Below the pieces are notes generated by a model. That model was not told the origin of the DNA. It ran no database searches and saw only the letters and a list, made by a program, of their open reading frames with translations. This document shows, one piece after another, positions 41,203-49,388 of a stretch of 64,000 nucleotides of DNA. The stretch's first letter is position 1. Every line of letters begins with the position of its first letter. Made by a program: the position numbers and the translations under genes. This DNA comes from DASUBV01 sp963725175 (GTDB lineage Bacteria; Actinomycetota; Actinomycetes; Streptosporangiales; Streptosporangiaceae). Where the stretch lies: positions 1,488,001 through 1,552,000 of the forward strand of contig CAVRXH010000006.1 of the NCBI GenBank assembly GCA_963725175.1. The letters are read 5' to 3'.

Positions 41203-42075
41203 GTGGCTGAATCCGGCGGGTGGGAGCAGTGGCAGTGGGATCCGTCGCTGTTCGCCGGCGCGGCCAGGTACTACGAGGAAGGCCGCCTTCCTTACGCGCC
41301 CGGGCTGGCTGACGCGCTCAGGGAGCACCTTGGTCTCGACGGCCGCGGACGGCTGCTCGATGTCGGCTGCGGCCCGGGCACCGTCGCGCGGCGCCTGGCG
41401 CCGCTGTTCGAGGCGGTCGTCGGCCTGGACCCTGATCCGGGGATGCTCGCCGAGGCCGCGCGGCTAGGAGCCGCCGAGGGCATGACGAAGGCGATCTGGG
41501 TGCGGGAACGGGCTGAGTCACTGCCGGCGGGCCTGGGACGCTTCCGGCTCGTCACCTTCGCGGCTTCCTTTCACTGGATGGACCGGCCCCGGGTGGCACG
41601 CGCGGTCCGCGCGATGCTCACGCCGGGCGGGGCCGTCGTGCAGGTGGACGCTCCCGGCTACCGATCCGACGACCTCCACGCCGCGACCGGGCACGGCGGC
41701 CTGCGCTACCCGCCGCCGCCAGACGCGGCCATGGACGAACTCGCGCGGTGTTATCTCGGCCCGGATCGCCGCGCGGGCCAGGGCATCAGGAACACCTCCC
41801 CCAGCGGCGAAGACGACGTCTTCCAGGCGGCCGGCTTCCTGCCCGCGCGCACCGTTATCGTCCCGGACGGCCGGGAACTGGACCTCAGCATCGACAGGAT
41901 CGTGGCGGGACGGTTCTCGCTGTCGGTGACCGCGCCGCACCTGTTCGGCGACCAAGCCGCCCAGTTCGAGCGCGACCTGCGGGCGCTGCTCGCCGGCGCC
42001 TCCCCCTCGGGCCGGTTCTCAGTCCGGCTCCCCGACAACATCCTCCGCATCTGGCAGCCCGCCGCGGCCGCGTGA
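41203..42075 (+). CDS. class I SAM-dependent methyltransferase
   Basis: This 290-residue protein has motif I LLDVGCGPGTVARRLAPLF (about 48-66), the acidic VVGLDPDPGMLAEA and the later FAASFHWMDRPRVARAVRAM, typical of the UbiE/COQ5-like group that acts on small molecules. The substrate is unknown. GTG 41203 gives a normal N-terminus (SLFAGAARYYEEGRLPYAPG). It stands alone, with the palindromic promoter of the next operon downstream. Confidence 0.85.
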   Translation: MAESGGWEQWQWDPSLFAGAARYYEEGRLPYAPGLADALREHLGLDGRGRLLDVGCGPGTVARRLAPLFEAVVGLDPDPGMLAEAARLGAAEGMTKAIWVRERAESLPAGLGRFRLVTFAASFHWMDRPRVARAVRAMLTPGGAVVQVDAPGYRSDDLHAATGHGGLRYPPPPDAAMDELARCYLGPDRRAGQGIRNTSPSGEDDVFQAAGFLPARTVIVPDGRELDLSIDRIVAGRFSLSVTAPHLFGDQAAQFERDLRALLAGASPSGRFSVRLPDNILRIWQPAAAA

Positions 42076-42106
42076 CTTTACGGCACAAAGTTCTTCGGCT
42101 GAACCA

Positions 42107-42153
42107 TTGACTCTACGCCGCAAAGTAGCGTCTACTTTATGGCGTAGAGTCAA
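42107..42153. promoter_or_regulatory. 47-bp nested palindrome, operator of the 42168 operon
   Basis: The outer arms TTGACTCTACGCC and GGCGTAGAGTCAA are perfect 13-mers. Inside, AAAGTAG-CGT-CTACTTT is a second perfect inverted repeat. TTGACT could be a -35 box. A related ACTTT-N7-AAAGT repeat lies at 42075-42091. It ends 15 bp before the first gene and is the likely binding site of the winged-helix protein encoded second in the operon. Confidence 0.75.
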
Positions 42154-42167
42154 TCGAGGGAGACACC

Positions 42168-42830
42168 ATGAACCCCACGCCCGACACCGCCGCCGCAGCC
42201 AACGGCGGTAGCTTCGACCCCGAGCAGGCCGCTGCTCTGCTGGACCAGACCACGCAGCAGGCGCGGCGCAGGATCGAGCCCTACCCGCCGTGGCTCCTGA
42301 CGATCAGGGCGTTCATCGCGCTAACCATTTACGGCACGGTCTGGCTATCGGTGCGCGGACAGCATCCCTTCAACCACCCGACCTCGGCGGTCTTCCCGGT
42401 GGTGGCCGTGCTCGTGATCGTCAACTTCGTCGCGACGGTCACGGTCGCCAAGCGCGCGACTACCGGGGTGAGCGGGAAGTCCCGGCTGCGCCCGGCCGAG
42501 ATCGCCGCGATGGCGGTTGTCTGGACCGGAGTGTTCGTGGCCCTGGGCGTGCTGGCTGGCGCTGGCGTGAGCAACGCGATCGTCTACGGGACCTACCCGG
42601 CCACGGTGCCGATGATGGCCGCCGGCCTGACCTGGGCCGGCATCATGGCGGTCCGCGCGAACTGGCGCGCGTGCTGGACTGCGGTCGCTTGCGTCATCGT
42701 CGGCGTCATCGGCCTATTCGCGGGACCGGCCAGCGCATTCGCGGTCGTCGGCGTGGGTCTATTCGTCGTGCTTCTCGGCGCTGCCGCCGCCATCACCTGG
42801 CGGCAGCGGCGCGGCGTGGTCAGGCCATGA
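42168..42830 (+). CDS. integral membrane protein of unknown function
   Basis: This 220-residue protein has a cytoplasmic N-terminus (about 1-40: FDPEQAAALLDQTTQQARRR) and then six hydrophobic helices. Genes of this type are often paired with a small winged-helix regulator in actinobacteria, as here (ATGA overlap). Its role is not established. AGGGAGA precedes ATG 42168, and the start lies just after a strong palindromic operator. Confidence 0.75.
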   Translation: MNPTPDTAAAANGGSFDPEQAAALLDQTTQQARRRIEPYPPWLLTIRAFIALTIYGTVWLSVRGQHPFNHPTSAVFPVVAVLVIVNFVATVTVAKRATTGVSGKSRLRPAEIAAMAVVWTGVFVALGVLAGAGVSNAIVYGTYPATVPMMAAGLTWAGIMAVRANWRACWTAVACVIVGVIGLFAGPASAFAVVGVGLFVVLLGAAAAITWRQRRGVVRP

Positions 42831-43126
42831 CGACCGACGATCTCGACCCGCTGATCCACGTGCCGACCCGGCTGAAGATCGTCGCGACGCTAGCGGCGCT
42901 GCCGGACGGCGACACGCTCTCCTTCACCCGGCTGCAGGACATGATCGGGCTCACCCCCGGCAACCTGATCATCCACCTGCGCAAGCTAGAAGAAGCCGGC
43001 TACCTCAGCACCGAGAAGACCAAGAACGGGACCGCGCCCAAGACCACGGTGGCCCTGACCAGCCAGGGCCGCGCCGCCCTCAGCTCCTACACCCGGGCAC
43101 TGCGCAACCTGCTCGACGGCCTGTGA
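42827..43126 (+). CDS. winged-helix transcriptional regulator
   Basis: This 99-residue protein consists of one winged helix: DPLIHVPTRLKIVATLAALP, SFTRLQDMIGLTPGNLIIHL, RKLEEAGYLSTEKTK, TTVALTSQGRAALSSYTRAL. It belongs to the MarR/PadR-like group of single-domain dimers. It overlaps the membrane protein gene and probably represses the operon through the palindrome at 42107-42153. What releases it is unknown. Confidence 0.85.
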   Translation: MTTDDLDPLIHVPTRLKIVATLAALPDGDTLSFTRLQDMIGLTPGNLIIHLRKLEEAGYLSTEKTKNGTAPKTTVALTSQGRAALSSYTRALRNLLDGL

Positions 43127-43135
43127 AGCGCGCGG

Positions 43136-43354
43136 TCACCGGCCAGTGCCCTCGTTCGGGTCACGGAGGTCCTGAGCCACCGCAGCGTCCAGATCGGACC
43201 GTAGCTCAGCGGCATCGATGACCGGAGTGGTCGCGAAGATCCCGAGAACCTCATCCTTGGGCACCGCCTGCCGACGTTTGATCGGGACCATCCGGGCGAG
43301 CGGCTCGCCGTTGCTGAGACGGGTCTTGAAATCAGCCTCGGGGGCATCAGTCAC
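43136..43354 (-). CDS. Phd/YefM-like antitoxin fragment
   Basis: This is a 72-residue frame from GTG 43354. The middle part (NGEPLARMVPIKRR) and the end (DAAELRSDLDAAVAQDLRD) resemble the second half of Phd/YefM antitoxins. The usual N-terminal DNA-binding part is missing. No toxin is next to it. It lies directly behind the MmpL gene. It is either a remnant or a chance likeness. Confidence 0.35.
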   Translation of the reverse strand: MTDAPEADFKTRLSNGEPLARMVPIKRRQAVPKDEVLGIFATTPVIDAAELRSDLDAAVAQDLRDPNEGTGR

Positions 43355-45549
43355 CTGGCGCGCACCGCCTCTGCCGCCGGCGCGCTTTCGAGGTGAACGG
43401 CCGGCAGCCAGTGGTCGAGCCAGCGGGGGAACCACCAGTTCCGTGCGCCGAGCACGTGCATGAGGGCGGGCACGAGGACGGTGCGGACGATGAAGGCGTC
43501 GATGATGATCGCGACGGCGAAGCCAACACCGACCTCCTTGACGTTGAGGGAGTCGTTGACGAGGCTGAAGGACAGGAAGACGAGGATCATGATCAGGCCG
43601 GCGGCGGTGATGACCTGCCCGGTCTCTGCCTGGCCCCGGCTGACGGCCAGGCGGTTATCCCCGCTGGAGATCCATTCCTCGTGCATGCGGCTGACGAGGA
43701 AGACCTCGTAATCCATCGAGAGGCCGAACAGGACGGCGAACATCAGCACGGGAAGGTCCACGTTGACGGGGCCGGCCTGGGCGAAGCCGAGGACCGGCTT
43801 GAGCCAGCCGTACTGGAACGAGGCGGTCATCGCGCCGAGCGCCGCGCCGATGGACAGGACGTTCATCACCGACGCGATCAGCGGGACGAGCAGGCTCCGG
43901 AACACGGCCGCGAGCAGCAGGAACGCGAGCACGACGATGATGGCGACGAACAGCGGGAGCTTCCTGGCCAGGGCGCGGGAGAAGTCGATATCGCTGGCTG
44001 TCTCGCCGCCGACGTGGATCGCCAGCGACGAGCCGGCGGTGGCCAGGGGAACGGCGGAGCGGATCCGGCCGACGAGGGCCGTCGTCTGCGCGGCCTGCGG
44101 GCTGTAGGCGGGGTAGACGACCGCTATCGCCGCCTTACCGTTGGGACTGACCTGGGTGGGGGCGACGCTGACGACCCCGGCTTGATGACGGAGCGCGGCA
44201 GCGAAGGCGTCGAACCGCCCCAGGTCGCCGGGCGCGCTGATCTTGCCGACCACCTCAAGCGGGCCGTTGAAGCCTGGGCCGAAGCCCTTGGCGAGCAGGT
44301 CGTAGGCGAGGCGGGTGGTGGACGCGGACGGGTCCTCCCCCGAGTCGGGCAGCGCGAGCCTGATGCTGAAGAACGGCAGCGCCACGACCACGATCACCAC
44401 CAGGCTGAGCAGGCTCAGCACCGCCGGCCGCCGCTGCACGACCGCCGCCCACCAGATCCAGAACCGGCTTCCGCTCGGGCTATCAGCCCCGCCAGGCCCG
44501 CCCGGGCCGGCCGCGCCCGCTGGCCCGGCGCCGCGAATCGCCCTGCGGTCGCGCCGGGACAGCGCCTTTTCGCCGAAGAACCCGAGCATGGCCGGCAGCA
44601 AGGTCAGCGAGGAGAGCATGGTGAGCATGACGACGAGCGCCGCGCCAAGCGCGACCCCGTACAGGATGGTGAGCCCGAGCGCGAACATGCCGAGCAGGGC
44701 GACGCAGACGGTCAGCCCGGCGATGAGGACGGCCCGCCCCGAGGTGTTGAGGGCGCGCACGGCGGCCTCCTGCGGGCTAAGGCCGGCCAGCAGCTCGCGC
44801 CGGTGACGGCTCACGATGAACAGGGCGTAGTCCACGCCCACCCCGAGCGAGATCAGCTCCGCTAGCTGCGTCGCGAACTGCGGAATGCTGAACAGGTGGG
44901 ACAGGATCGCGATGAGCGAGGTGCCGATCCCGATGGCCACGACGGCGGACAGCAGCGGAAGCAGGGCGCTGAGCAGCGACCGCCGGAAGGCGAAGAACAG
45001 CACGACCAGGGCGAGCAGCGCTCCGACGAGGAAGCCGAGCGATCCGCCCTGGCTCTCGCCGTTCTCCACGGCGTTCCCGTCGAGCTGGACGTTCAGCAGG
45101 TGCGGGTTCCCGGCCTGCGCGACCTGGATCAGGCGCACCGCCTGCGGGTCCGTGATGTCCTGCGCCTGCGCGTCGAGCTGGACGTTCGCGAGACCGATGG
45201 TCCCGTCCTTGGACACCAGCCCCGAGCGGTACGGCGAAGCGACGCTGGTCACGAACGGGAGCCTGCCGACGCGGGTGAGCATCGCCTGGACGGCGGCCGC
45301 CACGTCGGGGCTGGCCAGGGTGCCGGTCTTTGCCTGCACCACGATCTGGTCGCTGTCGCCGCCCTGCGACGGGAAGTTCGCCTGGACGACGCTGAGCGCC
45401 TGGCTTGAGTCGCTCGACGGGAAGGAGAAGTTGACGCTGAATCTCGACCCGGCGCTCTTCGCGATGCCGGCGGCGAGCAGCAGAGCGACCAGCCAGGTCG
45501 CCGCGACGAGCCTGCGGTGCCGGAAGCACCAGCCAGTGAACCCGGCCAT
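43351..45549 (-). CDS. MmpL-family RND transporter
   Basis: This 732-residue protein has 12 predicted helices in two blocks: TM1, an extracytoplasmic loop (about 35-165), TM2-6, a second loop (about 400-520) and TM8-12. Conserved segments include ISLGVGVDYALFIVSRHRRE and VLMFAVLFGLSMDYEVFLVS, the SSD-like proton-relay helices with GVDYALF and SMDYEVF. MmpL proteins move lipids, siderophores or drugs with proton force. A TetR gene overlaps its start, so it is probably induced by its own substrate. Confidence 0.9.
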   Translation of the reverse strand: MAGFTGWCFRHRRLVAATWLVALLLAAGIAKSAGSRFSVNFSFPSSDSSQALSVVQANFPSQGGDSDQIVVQAKTGTLASPDVAAAVQAMLTRVGRLPFVTSVASPYRSGLVSKDGTIGLANVQLDAQAQDITDPQAVRLIQVAQAGNPHLLNVQLDGNAVENGESQGGSLGFLVGALLALVVLFFAFRRSLLSALLPLLSAVVAIGIGTSLIAILSHLFSIPQFATQLAELISLGVGVDYALFIVSRHRRELLAGLSPQEAAVRALNTSGRAVLIAGLTVCVALLGMFALGLTILYGVALGAALVVMLTMLSSLTLLPAMLGFFGEKALSRRDRRAIRGAGPAGAAGPGGPGGADSPSGSRFWIWWAAVVQRRPAVLSLLSLVVIVVVALPFFSIRLALPDSGEDPSASTTRLAYDLLAKGFGPGFNGPLEVVGKISAPGDLGRFDAFAAALRHQAGVVSVAPTQVSPNGKAAIAVVYPAYSPQAAQTTALVGRIRSAVPLATAGSSLAIHVGGETASDIDFSRALARKLPLFVAIIVVLAFLLLAAVFRSLLVPLIASVMNVLSIGAALGAMTASFQYGWLKPVLGFAQAGPVNVDLPVLMFAVLFGLSMDYEVFLVSRMHEEWISSGDNRLAVSRGQAETGQVITAAGLIMILVFLSFSLVNDSLNVKEVGVGFAVAIIIDAFIVRTVLVPALMHVLGARNWWFPRWLDHWLPAVHLESAPAAEAVRAR

Positions 45550-46271
45550 CAGCGGCCTCCTTTCTTCACGCGGTCCCCCGCGTCGGGCACGAACGCCGAC
45601 AGCAGCAGCTCGCGCACGCAGGAGCGGGCCAGCTGGTCGTCGATCCGGGCGGCGACGGGGTCGCGCTTGCGGTGCTGGGCGAACCAGCCGACGGACTCGA
45701 TCAGGAAGTGCGCGGCGATCTGCGGGTCGGCGAGCGGGCGCAGGCCCCCGGATGCGGCGCGGCTGGCGAGGAAGGCGGCCAGCCGGTCGTTGTGCGAGCG
45801 CTTGCGATCGCTGACGGACCCCTCGCTGAGCTGAGGGAAGTCGTTCACCAGGCTCTCGATCAGCAAGAGCAGCAGCCGGCCGTGCTCGACGAAGTCGTAC
45901 AGCTCGTCGATGATCCCGGCCAGCTCGGCCGCGGCGTCGCCGCCAGGCCCCCGTTCCAGCGCGGCACGCAGCGCCGGGAAGGCCGCGTGGGCAGCGAACC
46001 AGTCCCGCAGCAGCTCCAGGATGTATCCCGGCCGCGGCGTCGCCAGCGGCCCGTCGGCCGGCAGGTCGGCCGCCTGGTCCATCGCGTAGCGGATCGCCAG
46101 CTCCAGCAGGGCTTCCTTGCTCTCGACGTACCGGTACAAGATCGCGTGGCTGAGCTCAAGCCGCTCGGCCACGTCGGTCATCGCCGCCCTGCGGTAGCCC
46201 TTGGCGATGAAGACTTCGCAGGCGGCGCGGGCGATGTCCGGCACCCGTCCTGGCGGCGTTCGTCGAGGCAT
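45549..46271 (-). CDS. TetR-family regulator of the MmpL transporter
   Basis: This 240-residue protein has an N-terminal TetR HTH (IARAACEVFIAKGYRRAAMT, DVAERLELSHAILYRYVESK) and a helical ligand domain. It overlaps the mmpL start by one base, so both are in one transcript. A perfect palindrome lies ten bases upstream of ATG 46271. It is therefore probably an autorepressor that controls the pump. Confidence 0.88.
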   Translation of the reverse strand: MPRRTPPGRVPDIARAACEVFIAKGYRRAAMTDVAERLELSHAILYRYVESKEALLELAIRYAMDQAADLPADGPLATPRPGYILELLRDWFAAHAAFPALRAALERGPGGDAAAELAGIIDELYDFVEHGRLLLLLIESLVNDFPQLSEGSVSDRKRSHNDRLAAFLASRAASGGLRPLADPQIAAHFLIESVGWFAQHRKRDPVAARIDDQLARSCVRELLLSAFVPDAGDRVKKGGR

Positions 46272-46281
46272 GGCCAGGAGT

Positions 46282-46302
46282 ATAACTGACTCAGTCAGTT
46301 AT
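46282..46302. promoter_or_regulatory. TetR operator before tetR-mmpL
   Basis: ATAACTGACT and AGTCAGTTAT form a perfect inverted repeat around one C, ten bases upstream of the tetR ATG. The AT-rich flank (ATTTATAAC) may be part of the promoter. Confidence 0.75.
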
Positions 46303-46626
46303 TTATAACGCGGTAAATGCCGGCCGGCAAGGCTGGCCGGTCCGGCGACGCAGCTCGGCGAGCATCTCCCTGTCCGGCTCGACCGCGACCACATCGGCGC
46401 CGAGGCGGGAGAGCCCGCCGGCCAGGATGCCGGTTCCCGCGCTGAGGTCCGCGACCCGGGCCGGCTGCGTGCCGCCGACCGGCGCCAGGCACCAGCCGAT
46501 GGCCGCCTCGGCGTAACCGGGGCGGTGCCGCGCGTACTGCGCGGCGGCCGCGCCGAAGGAGGAGGCACGCCGCAGCCGCTCGGCCTCCCGCGAATCCGCT
46601 TCCGGCTGGCCTGCCGCTGTATCCAC
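46303..46626 (-). pseudogene. SAM-dependent methyltransferase, N-terminal fragment
   Basis: The 107 residues cover only the start of a class I methyltransferase: SFGAAAAQYARHRPGYAEAA, VADLSAGTGILAGGLSRLGA (motif I) and VVAVEPDREMLAELRRR. The family normally has about 250 residues, so the catalytic part is missing. The sequence stops abruptly next to the tetR operator. The deletion may have placed the tetR-mmpL unit here. Confidence 0.65.
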
Positions 46627-46655
46627 CCCGGCATGTTATGGCACATCCTCCGGGG

Positions 46656-47378
46656 TCAGTCAGCGAGCGGGCCGGGGGCAAGGAGCCCGGTAAGCATCCG
46701 GGCGAGGATGTCGCGGTAGCGCTCCGCGGGGTCGGGCGCCTCCGGGGGAAGCCCTGCCGCCGCCGATGTCAGCAGCTCGGTGAGCCGGGGGCGCTGGCCG
46801 GCGGCCAGGGCGTGCTGGAGGTAGGCGGCGTTGCGCTGCTGCCGGGCCGAGCCGCCGGTGATCTCGTTGTGCACGAACAGCGCGGTGGCCGCGCTGAAGA
46901 CGCCGAACGCCTCCAGCTTCTCCGGCAGGCCGGCCGGGTGGCCCGCGAGCACTTCCAGGACGTGCTCCAGCAGGATGAGGCCGTTGGCGCCGAGCACCGA
47001 CCGGGTGATGAGCAGGGATGGCAGCCAGCGGTGCCGCCGCATGATCGCGCGTGCCTGCTCGCCGATGCCGAGCAGGTCGGCGAGCCAGTCCCCGGTCGGC
47101 GCGGCGAGGTCGTACTCGGTGGCAGTGGCGTCGATCATCAGGTCGAGCAGGTCCTCCCTGGTATCGACATACCGGTACAGGGACGCCGCGCCGGTCCCGA
47201 GGCTGGCGGCGACCCGCCGCATGGACACGGCCTCCAGCCCTTCCCGGTCCGCGATCTCGATGGCGGCTGCCGTGATCTCCGCGCGGGAGTGCCCGGCCGG
47301 GCGCCCGGTGGCGGCGCGCTCCTGGCGCATCCAGATGACGTCGCTCGATGCCTCTGTCGCCATCGCTGCCTCCCTCAC
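46656..47378 (-). CDS. TetR-family regulator with C-terminal TetR_C-type domain
   Basis: This 240-residue protein has its HTH at about 30-75 (EITAAAIEIADREGLEAVSM, RRVAASLGTGAASLYRYVDT) and an alpha-helical effector domain with VHNEITGGSARQQ. The longer N-terminus and RRVAASLG-type HTH are like the TetR proteins that control drug-modifying enzymes. ATG 47363 is an alternative start. It diverges from an alpha/beta-hydrolase gene, with palindromes between them. Confidence 0.85.
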   Translation of the reverse strand: MREAAMATEASSDVIWMRQERAATGRPAGHSRAEITAAAIEIADREGLEAVSMRRVAASLGTGAASLYRYVDTREDLLDLMIDATATEYDLAAPTGDWLADLLGIGEQARAIMRRHRWLPSLLITRSVLGANGLILLEHVLEVLAGHPAGLPEKLEAFGVFSAATALFVHNEITGGSARQQRNAAYLQHALAAGQRPRLTELLTSAAAGLPPEAPDPAERYRDILARMLTGLLAPGPLAD

Positions 47379-47428
47379 CTGGCTCCCTCACATGGCTCCC
47401 TGACCCGGCAGCATCATGCCCGCGAGCC

Positions 47429-47486
47429 GATGTTTGCGAACATCGTTCCTGAAGGCTAATCTATCTTGCGAACGGTGTTTGCAAAC
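47429..47486. promoter_or_regulatory. TetR operators between tetR and hydrolase genes
   Basis: GATGTTTGCGAACATC (47429-47444; six-base arms) and GTTTGCAAAC (47477-47486) share the core GTTTGCRAAC. They lie between the divergent starts. Control of both genes by the TetR protein is likely. Confidence 0.65.
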
Positions 47487-47502
47487 TAAGACGGGAGAGA
47501 AG

Positions 47503-48405
47503 ATGGCCAATCCGGGCACGGGAGAGGTGCGCTACGCGGCCAACGGCGACGTGCGGATCGCGTTCGAGGACCGGGGCGGCGCCGGGGGCGATCCGCTGCT
47601 CCTGGTCATGGGGCTTGGCGTGTCGCGGTTCTGGTGGCCGGACGACCTTGTCGGCGAACTGGTCCGGCGCGGGTTCCACGTCGTCGCCTACGATCAGCGC
47701 GACGCCGGCCAGTCCACCCATTTCCCGGACTCCGGGACGGCCAGCCCGCTCGCCGCGGTGCTGAGCCGGTCGTCGCCGGCGTACACGGCCGAGGACATGG
47801 CCGACGACGGGGCGGCGGTCCTGGACGCCCTGGGCTGGGAATCGGCGCACCTGTTCGGTCATTCGATGGGCGGGCAGGTGGCGCAGCGCATCGCCGTGCG
47901 CCATCCGCGGCGGGTGCGCACGATCACCTCCTCGGCTTCGCTGCCCGGCGATGCCGGCCAGCTGGCAGCCGGCCGCTACGTGCGGCTGGGGACGGTGGCC
48001 CGGTTTACCCGGCTGAGGTTTCCCGAGGGCAAGGAGGGCGACATCGCGCTGGCGCTGGCGGTCGCCCGCATCGCGGCCTCGCCCGGCTACCCCGCCGACG
48101 AGGCCGCGGTACGCCAGGCGGCCGAGCGCGACGAGGTTAGCGGCGCCAGGGACGCCGCCGCGCAGAGCCGCCAGGCCGGCGCCAAGTGGCACGGCGGCCC
48201 GATGTCCCGGATCCGCGTGCCCGCCCTGGTCCTGCACGGCTCCGCTGACCCGGTGCTGCGCACCGCCGCCGCGCGGCGCACCGCCGCGCGGATCAGCGGC
48301 GCCCGGCTGGTCATCCTGCCCGGCGTCGGCCACTACCTGCCCGCCGCGATGTACCCGCAGGTCGCGGACGAGGTACGGGCGCTAGCCGAGAGGGCTACTG
48401 GCTGA
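47503..48405 (+). CDS. alpha/beta-hydrolase
   Basis: This 300-residue protein has the oxyanion region LLLVMGLGVSRFWWPD and AYDQRDAGQS. The nucleophile elbow is FGHSMGGQVAQR (Ser about 120), the acid is in VLHGSADPVLR (about 250), and His is in GVGHYLPAAMY (about 280). The MGLG-W-D-QRDxGxS pattern is typical of the actinobacterial group related to aclacinomycin methylesterase RdmC and haloalkane-type hydrolases. ATG 47503 has GGAGAGAAG. It is probably controlled by the divergent TetR, so a detoxifying role is possible. Confidence 0.85.
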   Translation: MANPGTGEVRYAANGDVRIAFEDRGGAGGDPLLLVMGLGVSRFWWPDDLVGELVRRGFHVVAYDQRDAGQSTHFPDSGTASPLAAVLSRSSPAYTAEDMADDGAAVLDALGWESAHLFGHSMGGQVAQRIAVRHPRRVRTITSSASLPGDAGQLAAGRYVRLGTVARFTRLRFPEGKEGDIALALAVARIAASPGYPADEAAVRQAAERDEVSGARDAAAQSRQAGAKWHGGPMSRIRVPALVLHGSADPVLRTAAARRTAARISGARLVILPGVGHYLPAAMYPQVADEVRALAERATG

Positions 48406-48862
48406 GCGGGAGTTTCATGCCGACGTGGGACGGCTCGAAGCCGAGGCGCTCGTAGAAGCGGTGCGCGTCGCGCCGGGCGGCGTTCGTCGTGAGCTGCGCG
48501 AGGCGGCAGCCCCGCGACCGCGCCTGGGCGATGGCCCACTGGAACATCTCGGTCCCCAGCCCGGTGCCGCGACGGTCGGCCCGCACCCGGACCGCCTCGA
48601 TCTGGGCACGCTCGCCGCCGCGGTGCGCGAGTTGCGGGAGGAACGACAGCTGGAGGGTCCCGACGAGCTGGCCCGCCTGCTCGACCACGATCAGCCGGTG
48701 CCGCGGATCACGGTCGATCTCGCCGAAGGCGCGCAGGTACGCCTCATCCAGCGGCTCCTGCGGCGACTCGCGGAGAGCGCCCAGCTCGTCGTCCGCGTAC
48801 AGGGCAACTATCGCAGGGACGTCTGCCAGCGCGGCGTCGCGAAAGGTCAGCACTCGCCACAC
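48395..48862 (-). CDS. GNAT-family N-acetyltransferase
   Basis: This 155-residue protein shows LTFRDAALADVPAIVALYAD, IEAVRVRADRRGTGLGTEMF (acetyl-CoA loop RRGTGLG) and QWAIAQARSRGCRLAQLTTN, then HRFYERLGFEPSHVGMKL. It is a typical small-amine acetyltransferase with unknown substrate. It converges with the hydrolase gene (11-bp overlap). Confidence 0.85.
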   Translation of the reverse strand: MWRVLTFRDAALADVPAIVALYADDELGALRESPQEPLDEAYLRAFGEIDRDPRHRLIVVEQAGQLVGTLQLSFLPQLAHRGGERAQIEAVRVRADRRGTGLGTEMFQWAIAQARSRGCRLAQLTTNAARRDAHRFYERLGFEPSHVGMKLPLSQ

Positions 48863-48926
48863 GATAGTGCGGCAGGTCCCGCGCGCCGCAAGGCCTCGTT
48901 ATCACCGCGAAGAAGGGTCAACCCCT

Positions 48927-49388
48927 TCAGTCCAGGGCGAGCAGCCCGGCGGGCACCGGGGCAAAGCCGCAGGCGTCGTAGTAGAACCGGCTCAGGTGAT
49001 CCTCGAAATCGACATGCAGGTACTCGCAGCCCGCCGCCCTGGCGCCATCTCGGGCCTGCCGGACCAGCTCGGTGCCGATGCCCCGGTGCCGCGCGGACTC
49101 GGCGACCATGACGTCCTGCAGCCACGCATGGACCAGCCCGTCCCACGGCACGTTGGCGAATCCGGCGAGGTCGCCGCCGTCCCTGGCCACCACCCAGCCG
49201 AGGCTGTGCTGGCGGGTCAGGCCCGCCCAGTCCCACTCGGAATCCGCATACACCCTGGTGCCGAAGGCCTGCGCGTGCAGCGCGTTGACCTCGGCACTGG
49301 CAAAGCTGCCTCGCCACTGATAGGTAATCAAGCCCTCAGACCTCGCAGGTTGATCGGATGGCGGGAAGGCTACTCTGGCGGGCGACAT
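48927..49388 (-). CDS. GNAT-family N-acetyltransferase
   Basis: This frame has 153 residues. VAESARHRGIGTELVRQARD is the acetyl-CoA loop, followed by CEYLHVDFEDHLSRFYYDAC and GFAPVPAGLLALD. The real start is probably inside, around LITYQWRGSF (near 49330), because the first 20 residues overlap the divergent IMPase-like gene. Substrate unknown. Confidence 0.78.
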   Translation of the reverse strand: MSPARVAFPPSDQPARSEGLITYQWRGSFASAEVNALHAQAFGTRVYADSEWDWAGLTRQHSLGWVVARDGGDLAGFANVPWDGLVHAWLQDVMVAESARHRGIGTELVRQARDGARAAGCEYLHVDFEDHLSRFYYDACGFAPVPAGLLALD

